In this document: piece by piece, positions 7,049 through 13,824 of the stretch | Layout of the letters: each line of letters opens with the position of its first letter | Numbering within the stretch: the first letter of the stretch is position 1 | Assembly: GCA_038750655.1 (NCBI GenBank) | Contig: JBCDGZ010000156.1 | Location: 1-16,226, forward strand | Origin: JBCDGZ01 sp038750655 | GTDB lineage: Bacteria > Bacteroidota > Bacteroidia > Chitinophagales > Saprospiraceae | Reading direction: 5' to 3' | Length of the DNA stretch: 16,226 nt | Made by a program: the position numbers and the translations under genes | Notes under the pieces: model-generated | What the model was told of the DNA's origin: nothing | What the model saw: only the letters and a program-made list of their open reading frames with translations | The model's database searches: none

Positions 7049-8500
7049 ATGAAAGTAGAACAAATATATACCGGATGCTTGGCAGAAGCCGCTTACTATA
7101 TCGAAAGTGCCGGTGAAGCCGTAATCATTGATCCGCTCAGAGAAACCCAGCCCTATTTGGATAAAATCAAGGAGGCTGGCGTCCAACTCAAGTACATCTT
7201 CGAAACCCATTTCCACGCCGACTTTGTCTCGGGCCACCTGGATTTGGCCAAGAAGACCGGCGCAACAATCGTCTATGGCCCGCTAGCGAAACCCAATTAT
7301 GAAATCTATTCGGCCAAAGATGGCGAAGAGCTGCAATTGGGGAAGGTAAGGTTTACAATCCTCCATACTCCCGGCCATACCATGGAAAGCACCACCTTTT
7401 TGTTGAAAGACGAAGAGGATAAGGACTATGCCATTTTCACTGGCGATACCCTCTTTCTAGGCGATGTCGGCCGGCCCGATCTGGCGATTAAGCAGGGGGA
7501 AATCACTAAAGAAGACCTCGCTGGCTATCTATTTGACAGCCTCCGGGAAAAGATTATGCCCCTGGCAGACGAGGTGATTGTTTATCCTGGGCATGGCGCT
7601 GGTTCGGCTTGTGGCAAGAACCTGAGCAAGGAGACCTGGGGGACACTTGGTGACCAAAAGCAGTTCAACTACGCCCTGCGCGCAGATATGACCAAACAGG
7701 ATTTTGTAGAAGAAGTGACTGCTGGATTGACTCCGCCACCCCAGTATTTCCTCAAGAATGCTAAGATGAATAAGGAGGGGTACGACAGCTTTGATGAAGT
7801 CTTGGAGCGCGGTGCGGTGGCGTTGACACCCGAACGCTTTTTGGCCATTGCCGAGCGAGAAGAGGCTTTGGTCTTGGACGTTCGTACGCCTGCGGAGTTC
7901 GCGGAGGCGCACATCCCTGGTTCGGTGTTTATTGGCTTGGACGGCAGTTTTGCTCCCTGGGTAGGGGCTTTGATCCCGGATTTGCAGCAGGCCATTTTGC
8001 TGGTTTGCCCAGCGGGGCGAGAAGAAGAAGCTGTGACACGTCTGGCAAGAGTAGGCTACGATAATACTTTGGGGTACCTGGATGGTGGCCTGGCAGCCTG
8101 GACGGCAGCGGGTAGGGAGACCGATAGCATCAGCTCCATAACTGCCGAGCAGTTGGCAGAACAAGTGAAGGCCGGCCGGGTAGGGGACATTTTGGATGTA
8201 CGCCGCCCAACGGAGTACCTTAGCCAGCATCTGGAAGTGGCGACTAACTTCCCACTGGACTATATCAACCGCAATATGCAGAAGCTAGATCGCCATGAGA
8301 CTTATTATCTGCATTGCGCAGGAGGTTATCGCTCAATGATTGCGGCCTCCATTTTGAAGGCACGGGGCTTTGATCAATTGGTGAATATTGCTGGCGGTTG
8401 GAAGACCATTGAGACAACAGATATACCTAAAACAGCATATGCTTGCCCAAGCTCTATGTCGCAGGAAGAAATCGACAAAGCGGTGGCAGCAGTATTGTAA
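7049..8500 (+). CDS. Persulfide-dioxygenase-like metallo-beta-lactamase fused to two rhodanese domains
   Basis: 483 residues, no signal peptide, presumably cytosolic. Residues 1 to about 235 form an ETHE1/CstB-type metallo-beta-lactamase fold: THFHADF (H54, H56, D58), LHTPGHT (H110), TGDTLF (D133), GRPDL (141-145) and YPGHG (H182). H54, H110 and D133 correspond to the mononuclear iron ligands of persulfide dioxygenases, which oxidise glutathione or CoA persulfide to sulfite. F59 replaces the final His of HxHxDH. A first rhodanese domain (about 258-355) carries CPAGREEE with Cys320 in a loop unlike the standard one, so it may be degenerate. A second (about 363-455) has the regular CAGGYRS loop with Cys423, able to carry persulfide. 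The whole architecture resembles staphylococcal CstB. It heads a likely operon with two sulfur-transporter halves 99 bases downstream. The exact sulfur acceptor cannot be read from sequence. Confidence 0.9.
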   Translation: MKVEQIYTGCLAEAAYYIESAGEAVIIDPLRETQPYLDKIKEAGVQLKYIFETHFHADFVSGHLDLAKKTGATIVYGPLAKPNYEIYSAKDGEELQLGKVRFTILHTPGHTMESTTFLLKDEEDKDYAIFTGDTLFLGDVGRPDLAIKQGEITKEDLAGYLFDSLREKIMPLADEVIVYPGHGAGSACGKNLSKETWGTLGDQKQFNYALRADMTKQDFVEEVTAGLTPPPQYFLKNAKMNKEGYDSFDEVLERGAVALTPERFLAIAEREEALVLDVRTPAEFAEAHIPGSVFIGLDGSFAPWVGALIPDLQQAILLVCPAGREEEAVTRLARVGYDNTLGYLDGGLAAWTAAGRETDSISSITAEQLAEQVKAGRVGDILDVRRPTEYLSQHLEVATNFPLDYINRNMQKLDRHETYYLHCAGGYRSMIAASILKARGFDQLVNIAGGWKTIETTDIPKTAYACPSSMSQEEIDKAVAAVL

Positions 8501-8533
8501 AGACAGTGTAGTTTAGAAGAGTTATTAAATCAC

Positions 8534-8574
8534 CCAAGTTGCGATGAACCTTTTAATAGGGAATCGCAACCTGG
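8534..8574. promoter_or_regulatory. Long imperfect inverted repeat in the sulfur operon spacer
   Basis: Arms CCAAGTTGCGAT and ATCGCAACCTGG pair over 12 positions with a single A-C mismatch (8 contiguous pairs inside, 3 outside) around a 17-base centre that itself contains CCT...AGG. No T-run follows, so it is not a typical terminator. It could be an RNA hairpin setting differential expression or stability within the operon, or an operator. Confidence 0.5.
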
Positions 8575-8599
8575 ACAAGAATGATAGTAAACAATAAAC

Positions 8600-9193
8600 A
8601 TGGAATCTTTAATTGAATTCATCAGCCAGCCCTGGCACTGGTCGATCTCTGGGGTGATGATAGTCGTAGTCATGTACTTATTGCTTTGGTTGGGCGGCGA
8701 ATTTGGGGTATCCTCGAATCTGCGCACCCTTTGCGCAATCGGTGGGGCGGGCCGCAGGCACGAATTTTTTAACTTCAATTGGCGGAATCAGCTCTGGAAC
8801 CTGGCCTTTGTCGGTGGTGCTATTATCGGCGGCTACATTGCGGTAACCTTTCTGGCTAGCCCCGAACCTGTACAAATCTCGGCCTCCACCCAATCCTATC
8901 TACAATCTGTCGGAATAGCCACACCTCAAACTTTAGAAGAAGGCCGGGGCTACGTCCCCACCGAAATCTTTAACCTGGAGACGCTACTGACCCTAAAAGG
9001 CGTGCTGATGCTGGTAGTCGGGGGCTTTTTCGTCGGCTTTGGTACGCGCTGGGCGGGCGGCTGTACCTCCGGTCATGCCATCAGTGGCCTGTCTAATTTA
9101 CAGCTTCCTTCCTTGATTGCAGTCATCGGATTTTTCATCGGTGGATTATTAATGACCCATTTTATCTTACCTATCATTTTCAGTTTACTTTAA
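8600..9193 (+). CDS. YeeE/YedE family sulfur-compound transporter, half subunit A
   Basis: 197 residues, an integral inner-membrane protein. Hydrophobic segments lie at about 17-35, 67-86, 133-149 and 171-195. Two family signatures are present: SNLRTLCAIGGAG (C45) and GTRWAGGCTSGHAISG (C155), the conserved cysteine regions that relay thiosulfate or related sulfur species through YeeE/TsuA-type channels. Full-length YeeE is about 350 residues. Here the fold is divided between this gene and the next one, 10 bases away, as in PmpA/PmpB-type pairs. The position directly behind the persulfide-dioxygenase/rhodanese gene supports a role importing or exchanging sulfur compounds for that enzyme. The substrate (thiosulfate, sulfide, persulfide) is not decided by sequence. 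The ATG at 8600 has an A-rich leader. Confidence 0.9.
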   Translation: MESLIEFISQPWHWSISGVMIVVVMYLLLWLGGEFGVSSNLRTLCAIGGAGRRHEFFNFNWRNQLWNLAFVGGAIIGGYIAVTFLASPEPVQISASTQSYLQSVGIATPQTLEEGRGYVPTEIFNLETLLTLKGVLMLVVGGFFVGFGTRWAGGCTSGHAISGLSNLQLPSLIAVIGFFIGGLLMTHFILPIIFSLL

Positions 9194-9203
9194 ATACTAA
9201 AAG

Positions 9204-9617
9204 ATGAAGTTGATCAAATTCTTTCTAACGGGAATACTATTTGGAATTGTCATGACCAAATCTGAAGCGGTATCCTGGTTTCGAATTCAGGAGATGTTTC
9301 GTTTCGAAAGTTTTCATATGTACGGGATCATTGGTACGGCCGTTGTGCTGGGCGTGATTGTTATTGCCCTCATTAAACGCTTTGGGGGGATAACGATTTA
9401 TGGTGATCCGATTGCCTTCCGTCCTAAAGCGATGTCGATTAGCCGCTATCTTTTTGGCGGGACAATCTTTGGTTTGGGGTGGGCAATGACGGGGGCTTGC
9501 CCTGGCCCGCTTTTCACCTTGGTCGGGCACGGTACCAGTGTCATTTTAGTGGTTATTCTCAGCGCCATTATCGGAACCTATGTCTACGGTGCATTAAGGC
9601 ATCAATTACCTCATTGA
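9204..9617 (+). CDS. YeeE/YedE family sulfur-compound transporter, half subunit B (DUF6691-like)
   Basis: 137 residues and very hydrophobic, with segments at about 5-18, 40-58, 83-97 and 112-130. The signature FGLGWAMTGACPGPLF carries the single cysteine C99, the counterpart of the second cysteine motif in full YeeE proteins. A conserved-looking GDPIAFRPKAMSISRYLFGG precedes it. It is the partner half of the preceding gene, with a 10-base gap on the same strand, so the two proteins should assemble into one channel in the inner membrane. Together with the upstream fusion enzyme they form a three-gene sulfur operon that ends at an AT-rich region. Function by family is good; substrate is inference. 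Confidence 0.88.
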   Translation: MKLIKFFLTGILFGIVMTKSEAVSWFRIQEMFRFESFHMYGIIGTAVVLGVIVIALIKRFGGITIYGDPIAFRPKAMSISRYLFGGTIFGLGWAMTGACPGPLFTLVGHGTSVILVVILSAIIGTYVYGALRHQLPH

Positions 9618-9622
9618 GCCGG

Positions 9623-9647
9623 GATTATTTTTATTTATAATCGTTTT
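9623..9647 (+). terminator. Weak AT-rich hairpin after the sulfur operon
   Basis: GATTAT / ATAATC, a six-pair stem with an 8-base loop, followed by GTTTT, begins six bases after the transporter stop codon. The stem is low in GC, so it is at best a weak terminator and cydAB could be partly read through from upstream. Confidence 0.3.
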
Positions 9648-9714
9648 AAATAGTTCATAATCAGTAGATTAATAGCATCTTATTTTTTTATTATTTTCGC
9701 ATCAATAACATTTA

Positions 9715-9744
9715 GTTCAACGAACGTAAGCCCTAGTATAATTG
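9715..9744 (+). promoter_or_regulatory. Candidate cydAB promoter with overlapping palindrome
   Basis: TATAATTG (9737-9744) differs from TAnnTTTG at one position and lies 45 bases before the cydA ATG. Just upstream, GTTC-AAC-GAAC (9715-9725) is a perfect 4-base inverted repeat with partial extension TTA/TAA, located where a -33 element or operator would be. This is a weak call. Confidence 0.3.
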
Positions 9745-9788
9745 TCTTATCATTAGAAAACAGATTAGCCTCACTAAATTGATCCACT

Positions 9789-11162
9789 ATGGATGTCCTT
9801 ACTGCTGCACGAATGCAAATGGCTTTTTCTCTAGGGTGGCACATCATCTTTGCTTGCATTGGAATGGCGATGCCCTTTTTTATGGCTTACACGGAATGGA
9901 AATGGTTGAAAACTGGCGAACAAGTCTATCTTGATCTGACTAAGGCTTGGTCCAAAGGCGTAGCGATTTTCTTTGCTGTTGGTGCGGTATCCGGTACGGT
10001 ACTCGCTTTCGAGCTGGGCCTACTCTGGCCTGGATTTATGGAACACGCTGGCGATATTATTGGTATGCCTTTCTCTTGGGAAGGTTCTGCATTTTTTATG
10101 GAGGCCATCGCTCTGGGGATATTTTTATACGGTTGGAATCGAGTCAACAAATGGATGCACTGGGTCTCCGGTTTGGTTGTCGGAATTTCGGGAGTGCTTT
10201 CCGGGATATTTGTGGTGGCGGCCAACGGATGGATGAACAGTCCTTCAGGGTTTGATTATGTAAACGGTGAATTTACCAATATTGATCCGGTAGCAGCAAT
10301 GTTCAATGATGCGTGGTTTACCCAGGCCCTACATATGACCTTTGCTGCTTTTTGCGCAACTGGTTTTGCGGTAGCTGGCGTTCATGCCATTCTATTATTA
10401 AAGGATAAAGACAACCTTTTTCATCGCAAAGCCACCCAGGTTGCCCTCCTCTTCGGTGCAATTGCTGCCCTGGCCATGCCCATCACCGGAGACATTGCGG
10501 CCAAAGATGTGGCGAAGCGACAACCCGCCAAGCTAGCCGCGATGGAAGCCCTCTACCATACAGAGCGACCCGCCTCCCTCATCATCGGTGGCATTCCGAA
10601 CGACGAGCGGCAGGAGGTCGATTATGCCCTTCGCATCCCCTACGCGCTCAGCTTCCTTGCACACGGTGACTTCAATGCGGAAGTCATTGGTCTGGACCAA
10701 ATTCCCGACGATGAAGAACCTCCCGTGCTGATTACCCACCTGGCCTTTCAGATCATGATTGGCTGCGGAGGGCTCATGCTGCTTATCGCCCTGGCTTTCT
10801 TCTGGTTCTCCTCCAGCGCCAAGCGCCGTCCCATTCTACTGCGCAATTGGTGGCTCAAACTGATCGGGCTGGCCACCCCGCTGGGCTTCATCGCCCTCGA
10901 AGCCGGCTGGACTGTCACCGAAGTTGGCCGCCAACCCTGGATCATCTACGAAGTCATGCGCACCAAAGATGCGGTCACCCCCGTACCGGGCATCCAGTAT
11001 TCCTTCATCATGATCCTGGCCATTTACACCCTGCTGACCCTGGTGCTGATCTTTCTGATGCGTCGACAGATCAAGACCGTCAGTCTGTTGTATGCCTCTG
11101 CGAATAAGGAGGGAAAGGTAGTCAAAGACAAAGCAACCCTTGAAGCCGCTTTAAAAGAATAA
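9789..11162 (+). CDS. cydA: Cytochrome bd-type quinol oxidase subunit I (short Q-loop)
   Basis: 457 residues, multi-spanning inner-membrane subunit that oxidises quinol and reduces O2 to water. Expected heme and proton residues are visible: H18 (LGWHIIF, heme ligand), E98 and E105 (SWEGSAFFMEAIALG), H182 (TQALHMTFAAF) and M323 (FQIMIG), with H182 and M323 the b558 ligand positions. The Q-loop is short, with QPAKLAAMEA (K248, E253), and the GRQPW signature is at 380-384. The short loop places it in the cyanide-insensitive-oxidase-like class. cydB follows 3 bases later. bd oxidases are known to resist sulfide, which fits the sulfur operon just upstream. Start: ATG at 9789 gives the canonical MDVLTAARMQMAFSLGWH N-terminus. 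Confidence 0.96.
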   Translation: MDVLTAARMQMAFSLGWHIIFACIGMAMPFFMAYTEWKWLKTGEQVYLDLTKAWSKGVAIFFAVGAVSGTVLAFELGLLWPGFMEHAGDIIGMPFSWEGSAFFMEAIALGIFLYGWNRVNKWMHWVSGLVVGISGVLSGIFVVAANGWMNSPSGFDYVNGEFTNIDPVAAMFNDAWFTQALHMTFAAFCATGFAVAGVHAILLLKDKDNLFHRKATQVALLFGAIAALAMPITGDIAAKDVAKRQPAKLAAMEALYHTERPASLIIGGIPNDERQEVDYALRIPYALSFLAHGDFNAEVIGLDQIPDDEEPPVLITHLAFQIMIGCGGLMLLIALAFFWFSSSAKRRPILLRNWWLKLIGLATPLGFIALEAGWTVTEVGRQPWIIYEVMRTKDAVTPVPGIQYSFIMILAIYTLLTLVLIFLMRRQIKTVSLLYASANKEGKVVKDKATLEAALKE

Positions 11163-11165
11163 ACT

Positions 11166-12161
11166 ATGATGGTCGAATTCGTCATGCTGGTTATGGGCGT
11201 TGCCCTTTTTTTCTACACCGTTCTAGGAGGAGCCGACTTCGGCGCAGGGATCATCGAGATGCTCACCGGCGAGCGCTCCATCCGGACCATCTCCAAAGCC
11301 ATCGCTCCAGTCTGGGAGGCCAACCACGTCTGGCTGATTCTGGTTTTGGTGGTCATTTTTAATGGATTCCCCAAGGTCTTTAGCACCATGTCCATCATGT
11401 TGCACATCCCCCTACTACTCGTCCTGGTCGGGATGATTTTTAGAGGTACCGCTTTCACCTTTCGCCACTACGACGTCATTGAAGACAGCTCCCATCGCTA
11501 CTACCATTTTTGCTTTCGCGCCTCCAGTTTACTGACGCCCTTTTTCCTCGGGATGACCCTTGGGGCCGTTATTTTGGGGCGCATTTCTCCCGACTTAAAT
11601 GCTGGGTTCTACGCTGTTTTCATCGCTCCTTGGCTCAATGCCTTCTGCATCGGGATGGGCCTTTTTACCACCTTATTATTCTCCTACGTATCCGCCGTCT
11701 TCCTCATCGGAGAGGTCGAAACCGAAGAAGGACGACAAATCATGATTACCTATTCCAAGCGATCTCTGATCGCACTCATGTTACTGGGCGCCCTCATCAT
11801 GGCCTTAGCGGAATGGAGTGGCCTGGCGCTATTCCAGCAATTTTTGGCCCAGCCTATCAGCCTGGCTACCATTATTCTAGCCACCCTATTGATCCCCCTT
11901 ATTTTTCGCACCATAGAAAAGCGGCAGATCAACACCATGCGCGTCCTCGTTGGTGGGCAGGTCGCCGTGATCTTCATCGGCTGGGCCGCCGTACAGTTTC
12001 CCGACTTCATCCGCTTTAATGACGGCACGGCTTTGACAATTTATAATACAGCTGCCGGTGCTGCCACCTTTCGGCAGTTGGTGATTGCATTGACGGTTGG
12101 CGTATTGATTATCTTACCTGCTTTTTTTTATTTGTTTAAGGTATTTAAGCAGAAGGTTTAG
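11166..12161 (+). CDS. cydB: Cytochrome bd-type quinol oxidase subunit II
   Basis: 331 residues with about eight membrane helices and the normal length for the family. Signatures: FYTVLGGADFGAGI at the first helix, WEANHVWLILVLVVIFNGFP (about 50-69) and FRGTAFTFRHYD. Subunit II pairs with CydA and holds no heme itself. The start is MMVEF at 11166; the next codon is also ATG (11169), so the start is uncertain by one residue. The gap from the cydA stop is 3 bases, so translation is probably coupled. No small CydX-like ORF is seen after it, as is usual for this oxidase class. No CydDC assembly exporter is encoded in the window. Confidence 0.95.
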   Translation: MMVEFVMLVMGVALFFYTVLGGADFGAGIIEMLTGERSIRTISKAIAPVWEANHVWLILVLVVIFNGFPKVFSTMSIMLHIPLLLVLVGMIFRGTAFTFRHYDVIEDSSHRYYHFCFRASSLLTPFFLGMTLGAVILGRISPDLNAGFYAVFIAPWLNAFCIGMGLFTTLLFSYVSAVFLIGEVETEEGRQIMITYSKRSLIALMLLGALIMALAEWSGLALFQQFLAQPISLATIILATLLIPLIFRTIEKRQINTMRVLVGGQVAVIFIGWAAVQFPDFIRFNDGTALTIYNTAAGAATFRQLVIALTVGVLIILPAFFYLFKVFKQKV

Positions 12162-12164
12162 AAG

Positions 12165-12172
12165 TATATTTG
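12165..12172 (+). promoter_or_regulatory. -7-like element behind cydB, possible regulator promoter
   Basis: TATATTTG matches TAnnTTTG exactly and starts four bases after the cydB stop codon. No properly spaced -33 element is visible. If used, the regulator mRNA would have a leader of about 365 bases. This is a weak call, as the motif is short in AT-rich DNA. Confidence 0.3.
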
Positions 12173-12371
12173 ACGAATAAGAAAATGTAGTAGACAGAGA
12201 AAAGAGAAAGAGGTGATATTTGCACTGAGGGAGGAAGGAGGTAGTATTTGAGCAAAAGTGGGAGGGACCCGCCCACTCTGCCACCACCGCCGATTTCCCC
12301 CTATCCCTGTCAAGTCCTAATCATTAACAACCAGGTCTTGCTAGGTACCTATCCAAGGACAGGGGAAAATC

Positions 12372-12393
12372 GCCTGCCTGCCGGTAGGCAGGC
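12372..12393. repeat. REP-like GC-rich palindrome
   Basis: GCCTGCCT-GCCGGT-AGGCAGGC: perfect 8-base arms around a 6-base centre that nearly continues the palindrome. This GC-rich unit in AT-rich spacer is of the dispersed palindromic type seen between genes in Bacteroidota; in translation it yields the familiar LPAGRQA peptide in spurious ORFs. Only one copy is in the window, so the repeat call rests on recognition, not on copies seen here. Confidence 0.6.
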
Positions 12394-12544
12394 AAAACTT
12401 CCATTCGGAAGATGGCATCCTATGCTCTCTAGGCCTTCGAAAGCATCAGGAAGTATGTCTCATAAGGGATTACCACAGTCGTCGGTCGGAGAAAATCAAG
12501 GTACAGGACTATGGTTTCAACGTGCGCACACAATATAAAACAAA

Positions 12545-13189
12545 ATGTTGAAAGATCAAAAATTAAATCTCATCCGGGGCCATTTTCCCCAAATTGCGGA
12601 GCGGAAATTACAGGAAGAAATCGCCGAGTATGGGCAATTGATGCAGTTTCCAGCTGGAACGACCATTATGGATTATGGCAGCTACATCAAGCTGGTACCG
12701 CTGGTGCTTGAGGGCAGTATTAAGGTGCTGCGGCAGGATGATGATGGCCACGAAATTTTCCTCTACTTTTTGGAAGCTGGGCAAACTTGCTCGATGTCTT
12801 TTACCTGCTGTATGATGAACAAAAAGAGTATGATTCGAACCAGCGCGGAGGATGATACGACCTTGATTGGGGTGCCGATCAAGTATGTCGATGAGTGGAT
12901 GACACGATACCAGAGTTGGAAGAATTTTGTGATGACTTCTTACGATAATCGGATGCAAGCATTGGTGAGGACTTTGGACAGCATCGCTTTTCAGCAGATG
13001 GACCAGCGCCTGTTGGATTATTTGGATAAGAAGGGGAAAGCGAACCAATCTTCCATCATTCATGCTACTCATCAAGAAATCGCTTACGATATGAACGCCT
13101 CCCGAGAGGCCGTCTCTCGCCTTCTTAAGCAGTTGGAGAAAATGGGAAAGGTTAAGCTTAGCCGTAATCAGATCGAGTTGTTAAATTGA
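12545..13189 (+). CDS. Crp/Fnr family transcriptional regulator with a cysteine cluster
   Basis: 214 residues, a cytosolic DNA-binding regulator. Residues about 20-115 are a cNMP-binding-type beta roll (FPAGTTIMDYG, LVLEGSIKVLRQDDDGHEIFLYFLEAG) without the cAMP-contacting FGE...RxA phosphate motif. Residues 81-91 read TCSMSFTCCMM with C82, C88 and C89, where the ligand-binding loop would be. A long dimer helix follows and then a winged helix-turn-helix, about 173-212 (THQEIAYDMNASREAVSRLL). There is no N-terminal Fnr [4Fe-4S] cysteine set. The cysteines suggest a thiol or persulfide sensor, or a metal/heme site; this is inference. I recall this TC...SFTCCM subtype as recurring in Bacteroidota. 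The likely targets are the neighbouring sulfur operon and cydAB. It converges with the next gene with 3 bases between stops. Confidence 0.92.
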   Translation: MLKDQKLNLIRGHFPQIAERKLQEEIAEYGQLMQFPAGTTIMDYGSYIKLVPLVLEGSIKVLRQDDDGHEIFLYFLEAGQTCSMSFTCCMMNKKSMIRTSAEDDTTLIGVPIKYVDEWMTRYQSWKNFVMTSYDNRMQALVRTLDSIAFQQMDQRLLDYLDKKGKANQSSIIHATHQEIAYDMNASREAVSRLLKQLEKMGKVKLSRNQIELLN

Positions 13190-13192
13190 TAA

Positions 13193-13582
13193 TCAACACT
13201 TTAAATCATGTTCCTTCGGGTGGGGGAAATGGTCAGATTCATCTTCCCCCGGGCGATCCGTCAAACATTTGAAATCCTTTTCAATCAAAATATCCAGCTG
13301 CTCTGTCGCAGAAACCTGCATTTGTTGACGTAGACTGACTTGAGCTGACGAAGCCCAATGGGCAATCTGCTCCTCTGGAATCAGTACACTGATCGTATGC
13401 GAGCAATACCGCGCCCCAATGGCTTCCCCCGCTTCACGACTATCAATCCGGTACTGGAACAAGGCATCGGCAGTCGGACCAAAACGCGTAGATTCACCAA
13501 TATGCCCTTTTTCCTGAAGCTGCCGTACCTCCGACTGAGTCAGTCGAAAGCGGATGCTGTTGCCTTTTATTCTGATCTTCAT
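13193..13582 (-). CDS. Conserved hypothetical protein (DUF7009-like)
   Basis: 129 residues, soluble, with no signal peptide or membrane segment. The N-terminus MKIRIKGNSIRFRLTQSEV and the C-terminal block LIEKDFKCLTDRPGEDESD followed by FPHP match a small Bacteroidota family that I associate with DUF7009; the number is from memory. It contains C59, C104 and the terminal C129. It has no enzyme motif and its role is unknown. It converges on the Crp/Fnr regulator (stops 3 bases apart) and is divergent from the pyruvate-kinase-like gene. A purine-rich AAGAAGG lies before the ATG at 13582, a possible though unusual Shine-Dalgarno for this phylum. Confidence 0.8.
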   Translation of the reverse strand: MKIRIKGNSIRFRLTQSEVRQLQEKGHIGESTRFGPTADALFQYRIDSREAGEAIGARYCSHTISVLIPEEQIAHWASSAQVSLRQQMQVSATEQLDILIEKDFKCLTDRPGEDESDHFPHPKEHDLKC

Positions 13583-13632
13583 AATGCCTTCTTGTTTACT
13601 TTTAGATTATCGACACAGTTGCGTCGCCCTAA

Positions 13633-13655
13633 GAGATAAATCTAGCAGTTATCTC
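13633..13655. promoter_or_regulatory. Inverted repeat in a divergent promoter region
   Basis: GAGATAA-N9-TTATCTC, perfect 7-base arms, 50 bases before the minus-strand gene and 170 before the pyruvate-kinase-like gene. The size and placement suit an operator for a dimeric regulator; no T-run supports a terminator. The protein that binds is unknown. Confidence 0.3.
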
Positions 13656-13824
13656 GAATATTCTTGCGGCTTTTCTTATTTTTTTATGCGTTCCTAATTA
13701 TTTTGCCGATCAATGACCTATCTATTAGTGTAAATAATGATAACAAATCCTGATCAAGTTCAAGACTCGATAACTTTTTTTGTTATACTATCGCTCAACT
13801 ATTAAATCCTAAAACTAGCAAACA

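Larger units (their letters stand above)
12162..12544. other. Gene-free stretch between cydB and the Crp/Fnr gene with several hairpins
   Basis: 383 bases with no credible gene. It holds a TATATTTG element at 12165-12172, a degenerate Crp-like half-palindrome GTGA-N6-CAC (12213-12225), a purine-rich run, a GTGGG/CCCAC hairpin (12258-12276), CCCTGTC/GACAGGG arms (12305-12311 and 12358-12364) enclosing the perfect palindrome TAGGTACCTA (12342-12351), and the REP-like element at 12372-12393. A weak coding trace is present near 12450-12535. It may be a long structured leader of the regulator gene or the relic of an insertion. Confidence 0.55.

Noticed and set aside
7529..8230. Minus-strand 233-codon frame
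   Set aside because: Antisense to the metallo-beta-lactamase/rhodanese fusion, which has all catalytic motifs; the shadow has no family features.
12248..12538. 96-codon plus-strand frame in the spacer before the regulator
   Set aside because: It starts in a purine-rich non-coding run, crosses the REP-like palindrome (giving LPAGRQA) and ends in the regulator leader; treated as spurious apart from the weak relic noted.
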